Both the position numbers and the translations under genes were made by a program. The notes beneath the pieces are model-generated. The model was not told the origin of the DNA. It ran no database searches and saw only the letters and a program-made list of their open reading frames with translations. From Anaerolineae bacterium (GTDB lineage Bacteria; Chloroflexota; Anaerolineae; Aggregatilineales; UBA3940), in NCBI GenBank assembly GCA_020852775.1, contig JADZAD010000042.1, positions 1 through 12,245 on the forward strand: a DNA stretch of 12,245 nt. The letters are read 5' to 3'. Below, piece by piece: positions 6,800 through 12,245 of this stretch; within the stretch, counting starts at the first letter, position 1; every line of letters starts with the position of its first letter.

Positions 6800-6903
6800 T
6801 CAACACCCGGCTCGACCGCAGTGAAGCATTCCCCCAACCCGGTTCCCGGGCTGACAGCACCTGCGCGCTTATCTTGGGCGCTCTGCCCTCAGGAGGAACA
6901 GAT
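6800..6903 (+). promoter_or_regulatory. ilvD leader region with small hairpins and a strong ribosome site
   Basis: The leader holds two short stems: CCCGG-TTC-CCGGG near 6840-6852, and GGGC-GCTCT-GCCC ending just before the AGGAGG ribosome site (6891-6896). The second could affect access to that site. I see no T-box sequence and no leader peptide rich in Ile, Leu or Val, so classical branched-chain attenuation is not supported. Any regulatory role is inference. Confidence 0.3.
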
Positions 6904-8601
6904 ATGCCTGACTTTGACCCGAAATCCAACAGCAGCACGATCACCAACGGGCGCAACCGGGCCGCCGCCCGCGCAATGCTCAAGGGCATCGGCTTCAACG
7001 ACGACGACCTCGCCCGCCCGATTATCGGCATCGCCAATACGTGGATCGAGACGATGCCCTGCAACTTTAACCTGCGCCTGCTGGCGGCTCGCGTCAAGGA
7101 AGGCATCCGGGCTGCGGGTGGGACGCCGATGGAGTTCAACACCGTCTCAGTGAGCGACGGCGTGGTGATGGGCACGGAAGGCATGAAGGCCTCGCTGATC
7201 AGCCGCGAGGTGATCGCTGACTCGGTCGAATTGATGGGCCGCGCCTACATGTTCGACGCAATAATCGCGCTTGTCGGCTGCGACAAGACGCTCCCTGGCG
7301 CGGTGATGGGCCTGACCCGGTTGAACGTCCCCAGCCTGGTGCTGTACGGCGGCTCGATTATGCCGGGCATCTACAAGGGCGAAGAAGTGACCATTCGCCA
7401 CGTCTTTGAGGCAGTCGGCAAGGTGGCCGCGGGCAAGATGACGGACGGCGACCTCAAAGAGCTGGAAGACGTGGCCTGCCCCGGCGCGGGCGCCTGCGGC
7501 GGCCAGTACACCGCCAACACCATGGCGACCGTGCTGGAGTTCATCGGCCTCTCACCGATGGGCTTCAACAGCGTCCCGGCGGTCGATCCACGCAAGGATG
7601 ACGTCGGGCGGCGCGCCGGGCGGCTGGTGATGGAGACGCTGCGGAAGAACATCCGCCCGCGTGACATCCTGACCCGTGACGCCTTCGAGAACGCGATCGT
7701 CAGCGTGGCGACCAGCGGTGGCTCAACCAACTCGGTGCTGCACCTGCTGGCGATCGCCCGCGAGGCCGGGGTGCCGCTCACGATCGACGATTTCGAGCGG
7801 ATCAGCAACGCGACGCCGCTCTATGCCGACCTGATGCCGGGCGGCAAGTACACCGCCGTCGAGGTGGACCGCGCGGGTGGCATCCCGGTGCTGGGCAAGC
7901 GCATGCTCGATGCCGGGTTTATCAAAGGCAACGCCATGACTGTCACCGGGCGTACCTTCGCGGAGGAAGTCGCCACGGTAGAGGAAGTGCCGGGGCAGCG
8001 CGTGATCAAGCCGCTCGGCTCCCCGCTTCGTACGCACGGCGGATTGGTGATCCTCAAGGGCAGCCTGATCCCGGAGGGCGCGGTGATCAAGGTCGCGGGC
8101 CACGAACTGCACCAGTTCCGCGGCCCGGCCAAGGTCTTCAACTCCGAGGAACACGCGATGCAGGAAGTTACCAACGGGGCGGTCAAGGCCGGTGACGTGG
8201 TGATCATCCGCTACGAGGGCCCACGCGGCGGCCCCGGCATGCGTGAGATGCTCGGTGTGACGGCGGCGATCGTCGGGATGGGCCTGGGCGACTCGGTGGC
8301 CCTGATCACCGATGGACGCTTCAGCGGCGCGACGCACGGCCTGTGCATCGGCCACGCCTCGCCCGAAGCGGCGCGCGGCGGCCCGCTCTCGATCGTGCAG
8401 GACGGCGACCTGATCGCCATCGACATTGACCATCGCACGATCGACCTGGAACTGAGCGAGAGCGAGGTCAAGGCCCGGCTGGCGCAGTGGAGCGCCCCGG
8501 AGCCGCGCTATAAGCACGGTGTGATGGCGCGGTATGCCGCGCTGGTGTCCTCGGCCTCCGAGGGGGCAGTACTGCACACCCCGGCCTTCTGGGAAGAATA
8601 G
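6904..8601 (+). CDS. ilvD: Dihydroxyacid dehydratase
   Basis: IlvD dehydrates 2,3-dihydroxy-isovalerate and 2,3-dihydroxy-3-methylvalerate to the keto acids that precede valine, leucine and isoleucine. The 565-residue length fits the family. Three cysteines suited to a [2Fe-2S] cluster are seen: C53 in PCNFN, C126 in GCDK and C198 in GACGGQYTANT. D85 (VSDG) and the D127-K128 pair mark the magnesium site with its modifiable lysine. Near the C-terminus, TDGRFSGATHG carries the catalytic serine. ATG 6904 is chosen because AGGAGG lies seven bases upstream. The frame stays open to a GTG at 6784, but that extension has no ribosome site and crosses the promoter. No other branched-chain gene is in view. 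The gene is divergent from the Xaa-Pro peptidase and ends at a strong terminator. Confidence 0.97.
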   Translation: MPDFDPKSNSSTITNGRNRAAARAMLKGIGFNDDDLARPIIGIANTWIETMPCNFNLRLLAARVKEGIRAAGGTPMEFNTVSVSDGVVMGTEGMKASLISREVIADSVELMGRAYMFDAIIALVGCDKTLPGAVMGLTRLNVPSLVLYGGSIMPGIYKGEEVTIRHVFEAVGKVAAGKMTDGDLKELEDVACPGAGACGGQYTANTMATVLEFIGLSPMGFNSVPAVDPRKDDVGRRAGRLVMETLRKNIRPRDILTRDAFENAIVSVATSGGSTNSVLHLLAIAREAGVPLTIDDFERISNATPLYADLMPGGKYTAVEVDRAGGIPVLGKRMLDAGFIKGNAMTVTGRTFAEEVATVEEVPGQRVIKPLGSPLRTHGGLVILKGSLIPEGAVIKVAGHELHQFRGPAKVFNSEEHAMQEVTNGAVKAGDVVIIRYEGPRGGPGMREMLGVTAAIVGMGLGDSVALITDGRFSGATHGLCIGHASPEAARGGPLSIVQDGDLIAIDIDHRTIDLELSESEVKARLAQWSAPEPRYKHGVMARYAALVSSASEGAVLHTPAFWEE

Positions 8602-8624
8602 CCGCTTACGAACGGTCAATCAGG

Positions 8625-8660
8625 CGGGCACGCCCTGTCAAGGGCGCGCCCGGTTTTGTT
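8625..8660 (+). terminator. Intrinsic terminator of ilvD
   Basis: CGGGCACGCCCT (8625-8636) pairs with AGGGCGCGCCCG (8641-8652) with one mismatch around a GTCA loop. GTTTTGTT follows. The T-tract runs into the stop codon of the convergent UvrA-like gene. In minus-strand RNA the mismatch becomes a G-U pair, so the stem may also stop transcription of that gene, though without a T-tract. Confidence 0.85.
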
Positions 8661-11178
8661 ACGTCCCGCGCAGGCAGGCCCCGGTATGTGAGCCGGGCGC
8701 CGCCGCGACCTGCTCCGGTGTGCCCTCGGCGACGATCTGCCCGCCAGTCGTGCCCCCCTCCGGGCCGAGGTCGATGATCCAGTCCGCGCTGCGGATCACG
8801 TCGAGGTTGTGTTCGACCACAATCACGCTGTTCCCGGCCTCGACGAGACGCCTCAGCAGGGCGAGCAGCCGGGCGGTATCCGCCGGGTGCAGGCCGGTGG
8901 TCGGCTCATCGAGCAGGTAGAGTGCGCGCCCCGCCGCTCGCCGGCCCAGCTCCTTTGCCAGCTTCACACGCTGCGCCTCCCCCCCGGAAAGCGTGGTAGC
9001 GGGCTGGCCGAGCTGCAGGTAGCCCAGCCCGACCTCCGCCATCACCCCCAGGCGTGAGGCCGCCGCCGGCACCTCCGCGAACAGGGCCAGCGCCTCTTCG
9101 ATCGTCAGGTCGAGCACCTGCGCGATGTCATGCCCGCGGTAGGTTACCGCCAGCGTCTCGGGCCTGAAACGTCGCCCGTGGCAGGCCGGGCAGGCCACCT
9201 CGATATCCGGCAGGAAGTGCATCTTCACCGCCAGTGTCCCTGCCCCTTCACAGCGTTCGCAGCGCCCGCCCGGTACGTTGAAGGAGAAATGCCGGGCCGT
9301 CATCCCCCGCGCCCGTGCCTCTGGTGTGGCGGCGAAGGTCTCACGGATCGGCGTGAAGGCGTCCGAATAGGTCGCGGCGTTGGAGCGCGGGATACGGGCG
9401 AGGCCCTCCTGGGTGATCGTGATCAGCTTGCTCAGGTGCTCCCAGCCGTCGATCGCGTCATGCTGGCCGGGGGGATCGCCCGCGCCGTAGAAGTGCTGCC
9501 TTCCGGCCCGGTCGAGGATATCAAAGACCAGCGAGGACTTCCCGGAGCCGGAGACACCCGTCACCGCAAGCAGCAGGCCGAGCGGGAACGACACGTCGAT
9601 GTCCCGCAGGTTGTGTTCCCGTGCCCCGCGCACGGTCAGAACGGCCTGCCCCCGTACGCGGCGCTGCACGGGCTGTGGCAGGCTCATCCGTCCCGCGAGG
9701 TAGGCCCCGGTCAGCGAGGCGGGGGCCGCGGCAATCTGCGCCGGGGTGCCACTGGCGACGATCTGCCCGCCGTACTTCCCCGCGCCGGGGCCGAAATCGA
9801 CGACGTAATCCGCCGCGGCGATCACCTCGAGGTCGTGCTCGATCACCAGCACCGTGTTGTCAAGGTCACGCAGGCGGCGCAGGAAATCGATCAGGCGGGC
9901 CGTGTCGCGGGGATGCAGGCCGATCGTCGGCTCGTCGAAGACGTACAGCACTCCGCTCAGCCCTGACCCCAGCAGCGAGGCCATCCGCAGCCGCCGCGCT
10001 TCTCCGGCGGAGAGCGTCGGCGAGGCCCGGTCGAGCGACAGGTACCCGACCCCCACCTCGATCACCCGCCGGACCCGCTCGTGCAGGTTATCGAGGATGG
10101 GCCGGGCGAGCAGCCTGTCGTCCCCGCTGAGGGCCGCGGGGAGGGCCTCCAGCCAGGCGGCCAGCCCGGTCAGTGGCTGCCGCGCGAGGGCGATGATCGT
10201 CTGCCCGCTGACCATCACGGCGCGGCTTTCAGCCCGCAGGCGCGTACCCTCGCAGGCGGGGCAGGTCTGCGTCACGAGAACCTCCGCCATCCGCTGGCGG
10301 TAGCCCGCATCCTGAATGTGCTCGGCGTAGCGGCGCAGCACGGCCGTGGCAACCCCCTCGAATCGGCCCCGGTTGACGGTCGTGGGCGGCTCAATCTGCG
10401 GGAAGTGCCGCCGGAAGCGCGGGCTGTCTACCCCGTAATAAAGCAGGTCACGCCCGGCGAGGCTGAAATCCTTCAGCGGCAGCGCTGGGTCGAGGCTGAG
10501 GCCGTAGTGCCGGGCGGCGAGCCGCAGCGTCTCACTGTGGCGGCGGATGGTGAAGGCGTCCCAGCCCTCGATCGCTCCGTCGAGGAGGCTCAGGTCTTCG
10601 TTTGCCAGCCGGGCAAGGTCGGCCTGGTGCACGACGCCCAGCCCGGTACATTCCGGGCAGGCCCCGGCGGGTTTATTAAAGGAGAAGTGCGCCATCGTCA
10701 GCGCGGGCAGCGGCGCTCCGCAGTGCGGGCAGGGGGTGATCTCCTCCGGTTCGTCGGTGTCCGTATCCCGTTCAGCGAGGAATGAATCGGGAGCGGGCGG
10801 CACGTCAAGACCGCAGGCCGGGCACGGGCGGTGGCCGAGCCGGGCAAAGAGCACCCGCAGGTAGGTATAGATCTCGGTAACTGTGCCCACCGTTGAGCGT
10901 GGGCTGGTGTTACCCAGATGCTGGTCGATGCTGACCGAGGGTGAAAGCCCGGTGATCGAGTCAACTGGCGGCCTGCTCAGGCCGAAGGCCACGAGGCCCA
11001 GCGCGTCCAGATACAGTCGCTGCCCCTCGTGGTGCAGGATATCGAATCCCAGTGTGGACTTGCCCGACCCGGAGAGCCCGGTCAGGGCGACGAACTGGCT
11101 CTTCGGGATGCTGAGTGAGATGTTCTTCAGGTTGTGCAGCCGGGCGCCCGTGATCGTGATGTTGTGCGGCATGGACAT
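8659..11178 (-). CDS. uvrA: Class II UvrA (UvrA2) ABC ATPase lacking the UvrB-binding domain
   Basis: UvrA proteins are double ABC ATPases that find damaged DNA. From ATG 11178 (AAGGA seven bases upstream) this one is 839 residues, about 100 shorter than canonical UvrA. Seen in order: Walker A GLSGSGKST (34-42), CPAC (119-122), first zinc finger (CPHC 150-153, CPEC 174-177), CPACEG (306-311), signature LSAGE (389-393), Walker B VFDEPTIGLHP (413-423), second Walker A GVSGSGKSS (541-549), second zinc finger (CERC 640-643, CPAC 663-666), LSGGE (730-734) and LLDEPTTGLHP (755-765). Only about 27 residues lie between CPAC and the first finger, where canonical UvrA carries its UvrB-binding domain, so loading UvrB looks unlikely. 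Related short UvrAs include Deinococcus UvrA2 and DrrC-type resistance proteins. A longer frame to 11316 overlaps the GNAT gene and is rejected. It begins 22 bp after that gene. Confidence 0.95.
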   Translation of the reverse strand: MSMPHNITITGARLHNLKNISLSIPKSQFVALTGLSGSGKSTLGFDILHHEGQRLYLDALGLVAFGLSRPPVDSITGLSPSVSIDQHLGNTSPRSTVGTVTEIYTYLRVLFARLGHRPCPACGLDVPPAPDSFLAERDTDTDEPEEITPCPHCGAPLPALTMAHFSFNKPAGACPECTGLGVVHQADLARLANEDLSLLDGAIEGWDAFTIRRHSETLRLAARHYGLSLDPALPLKDFSLAGRDLLYYGVDSPRFRRHFPQIEPPTTVNRGRFEGVATAVLRRYAEHIQDAGYRQRMAEVLVTQTCPACEGTRLRAESRAVMVSGQTIIALARQPLTGLAAWLEALPAALSGDDRLLARPILDNLHERVRRVIEVGVGYLSLDRASPTLSAGEARRLRMASLLGSGLSGVLYVFDEPTIGLHPRDTARLIDFLRRLRDLDNTVLVIEHDLEVIAAADYVVDFGPGAGKYGGQIVASGTPAQIAAAPASLTGAYLAGRMSLPQPVQRRVRGQAVLTVRGAREHNLRDIDVSFPLGLLLAVTGVSGSGKSSLVFDILDRAGRQHFYGAGDPPGQHDAIDGWEHLSKLITITQEGLARIPRSNAATYSDAFTPIRETFAATPEARARGMTARHFSFNVPGGRCERCEGAGTLAVKMHFLPDIEVACPACHGRRFRPETLAVTYRGHDIAQVLDLTIEEALALFAEVPAAASRLGVMAEVGLGYLQLGQPATTLSGGEAQRVKLAKELGRRAAGRALYLLDEPTTGLHPADTARLLALLRRLVEAGNSVIVVEHNLDVIRSADWIIDLGPEGGTTGGQIVAEGTPEQVAAAPGSHTGACLRGT

Positions 11179-11200
11179 GCTGCCATCCTTGCTGACGCGC

Positions 11201-11803
11201 TTACCCGGCGCTCGTCGGAACTGGCGGCGGGGGATAAAGGGCTTCGTATTCACGCCGGAGGATGGCATAGAAGGCGATACCGGCGAAGCTCTCCCCGTGG
11301 TGGCGCGTGTATTCACGCAGGGTGCCTTCGTATGACATGCCGATCTTCTCCATCACACGGGATGAACCCACGTTCTCGACGATACAGCGCGCCTGGATGC
11401 GGTTCAGTTCCATCACGGTGAAGCCGAACGTCACCACCGCGCGCCCGGCCTCGGTCATCAGCCCCTTGCCCCAGTAGCTGCGGCTCAACGCATAGCCGAT
11501 CTCCGCGCGCGCATCGGGGATCGACCAGTCATGGAACGTGATCGTGCCGATGAACTTGCGGTCTTCCTTGTGCTGGAGGCCCCACGGCGCGAGTTCGGCA
11601 CGGTCGTAGGCACCGGCAATCATCGTCAGGAACTGGCGGCTGTCCTCAATGCTCTGGTGCGGCCGCCACGGGAGATACCGCGAGACCTCCGGGTCGCTGG
11701 CGTACTCGTACAGGTCTTCGGCGTCGCTCAGGGTGACTTTACGCAGCACCAGGCGTTCAGTCTCCAGGAAGGGCAGGTTTCCGAAAACGTCAGCGATCTC
11801 CAT
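11201..11803 (-). CDS. GNAT N-acetyltransferase, RimJ/RimL type
   Basis: This family moves an acetyl group from acetyl-CoA to an amine, such as a protein N-terminus, an antibiotic or a small metabolite. The 200-residue protein opens with the typical LETERLVLRKVTLSDAEDLY stretch from about residue 13, has the IGTITFHDW strand (85-93), EIGYALSRSYWGKG with the acetyl-CoA loop at 108-114, and ends with the usual N-x-x-S-x-x-V-M-E-K-I-G-M block (144-156) followed by YEGTLREY. A short Pro-rich tail (191-197) is unusual. ATG 11803 has AGGAGGT six bases upstream, and the stop codon of the preceding gene lies inside this ribosome site, so translation of the two should be coupled. UvrA2 follows after 22 bp. 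The acceptor substrate cannot be read from sequence. Confidence 0.92.
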   Translation of the reverse strand: MEIADVFGNLPFLETERLVLRKVTLSDAEDLYEYASDPEVSRYLPWRPHQSIEDSRQFLTMIAGAYDRAELAPWGLQHKEDRKFIGTITFHDWSIPDARAEIGYALSRSYWGKGLMTEAGRAVVTFGFTVMELNRIQARCIVENVGSSRVMEKIGMSYEGTLREYTRHHGESFAGIAFYAILRREYEALYPPPPVPTSAG

Positions 11804-11808
11804 ACGGG

Positions 11809-11817
11809 ACCTCCTTA
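11809..11817 (-). promoter_or_regulatory. Ribosome binding site of the GNAT gene fused to the upstream stop codon
   Basis: Read on the minus strand, positions 11817-11809 are TAAGGAGGT. The TAA ends the glycosyltransferase-like gene and AGGAGG (11815-11810) is the ribosome site for the GNAT ATG at 11803. A ribosome finishing the first gene is placed directly at the next start, which ties expression of the two. Confidence 0.8.
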
Positions 11818-12245
11818 TCGAACAGGCAGGATGCGGTACAGAGTGAAAGCCGTCTGCCCGGAGGGGCGTTCCCAGCGCCCGGCCTCCTCAAGCCGGTACT
11901 CGGAGCCAGGGTCGAAGGCCATCACCTGCGGTGGATCGTCCTGCCCCAGCAGGACATCACGCCCGGCCTCTCGCTCCGCGACCAGCCAGGCGGGGCTGAG
12001 GATGTCCGTGGAAGCGGTCGTGATCCGTTCAGGCAGGTACTCCAGGATCGACAGGCGCTCGCAGGTGATGTAATCGACACAAATCACTGTGACACCCGGC
12101 ATTTCTTCGGCGTAGTCATACAGCCATGCTGCACCGTCACGGATTCCATAGCCTGATGGGTTGTGCCAGATGTAGTCCCGCGCATCCGGCTCGACGAGTG
12201 GCAGGCGGGCCGGGTCACGGTAAGCCTGCGCGATGAAGTGCATGC
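11815..12245 (-). CDS. C-terminal part of a probable GT39-like membrane glycosyltransferase, cut by the window edge
   Basis: At least 143 residues of a protein whose start lies beyond the right edge; an ATG at 12243 is the first visible but has no visible ribosome site because the sequence ends there. The part seen is soluble, with no membrane segment. It contains ARDYIWHNPSGYGIRDGAAWL and later GRWERPSGQTAFTLYRI close to the end. This arrangement of a nucleotide-like alpha/beta fold followed by an R-P-x-G-x-x-x-x-x-x-L-Y-R ending is common in the extracytoplasmic tail of large GT39-type mannosyl- or arabinosyltransferase-like proteins. I infer that by resemblance alone and other envelope proteins are possible. 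Its TAA stop forms part of the ribosome site of the GNAT gene, so it heads or belongs to the GNAT-UvrA2 operon. Confidence 0.45.
   Translation of the reverse strand, partial: MHFIAQAYRDPARLPLVEPDARDYIWHNPSGYGIRDGAAWLYDYAEEMPGVTVICVDYITCERLSILEYLPERITTASTDILSPAWLVAEREAGRDVLLGQDDPPQVMAFDPGSEYRLEEAGRWERPSGQTAFTLYRILPVR

Noticed and set aside
6784..6903. In-frame 40-residue extension of IlvD
   Set aside because: It starts within the likely promoter, lacks a ribosome site, and IlvD proteins begin near the ATG at 6904, which has AGGAGG.
6800..6903. T-box riboswitch or Ile/Leu/Val leader peptide for ilvD
   Set aside because: No T-box consensus is seen, and the short frames in the leader are not rich in branched-chain amino acids.
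7723..8619. A 298-codon minus-strand open frame antisense to ilvD
   Set aside because: It is a shadow of ilvD codon bias: His-, Arg- and Asp-rich with no motif, and it overlaps the ilvD terminator region.
9130..10785. Long plus-strand open frames opposite the UvrA-like gene
   Set aside because: The opposite strand encodes an intact double ABC ATPase with all motifs; these frames are low-complexity Arg/Pro/Gly shadows.
11179..11316. N-terminal extension of the UvrA-like protein
   Set aside because: It overlaps the GNAT gene in another frame, has no ribosome site, and UvrA homology begins right after the ATG at 11178.
1..12245. Mobile element, phage, CRISPR array, tRNA or defence island
   Set aside because: No transposase or integrase, no repeat-spacer pattern, no cloverleaf and no shift in composition was found; gene content is chromosomal housekeeping and envelope.

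Overview
The window is about 12.2 kb of GC-rich bacterial chromosome, roughly 60% GC or more by eye. It is densely packed, with short intergenic gaps and mostly strong AGGAGG-type ribosome binding sites. Gene content is housekeeping plus cell envelope: release factor 1 and its methylase, dihydroxyacid dehydratase, an Xaa-Pro peptidase, a TenA-type enzyme, a short UvrA paralogue and three or four membrane-associated proteins. There is no sign of a phage, insertion sequence, tRNA, rRNA or CRISPR array. The protein flavour (NLPY-type PrmC, UvrB-domain-less UvrA, a GT39-like tail) would suit a member of the Chloroflexota, but that is an impression from family resemblance and the sequence does not prove it.

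Layout, left to right. (1) 1-3886, minus strand: a multi-pass membrane protein, a membrane-anchored HExxH protein, prmC and then prfA (cut by the left edge). The first three are packed as an operon. prfA also has a good promoter of its own just after the prmC stop, followed by a leader hairpin. (2) 4002-4784, plus strand: a membrane-anchored M23 (LytM-type) peptidase, divergent from the membrane protein across about 115 bp that holds overlapping candidate promoters. It ends at a hairpin shared with the convergent tenA. (3) 4823-6649, minus strand: an M24B Xaa-Pro peptidase followed 36 bp later by a TenA/thiaminase II-family gene. (4) 6650-6903: a divergent control region with a promoter on each side, a 31-bp imperfect palindrome and a roughly 100-nt ilvD leader. 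(5) 6904-8601, plus strand: ilvD, closed by a strong intrinsic terminator. (6) 8659-12245, minus strand: the tail of a probable GT39-like membrane glycosyltransferase (cut by the right edge), a RimJ/RimL-type GNAT acetyltransferase and a class II UvrA lacking the UvrB-binding domain, arranged as a tight operon.

Functionally, PrmC methylates the GGQ glutamine of release factors, so prmC and prfA form a natural pair, although here the methylase gene comes first. The HExxH protein, the multi-pass protein and the M23 enzyme sit around one divergent promoter region and could form an uncharacterised envelope-remodelling set. I found no convincing new defence or mobile system. The most interesting items are that envelope cluster, the UvrA2 operon, the pepQ/ilvD control region and the prfA leader.
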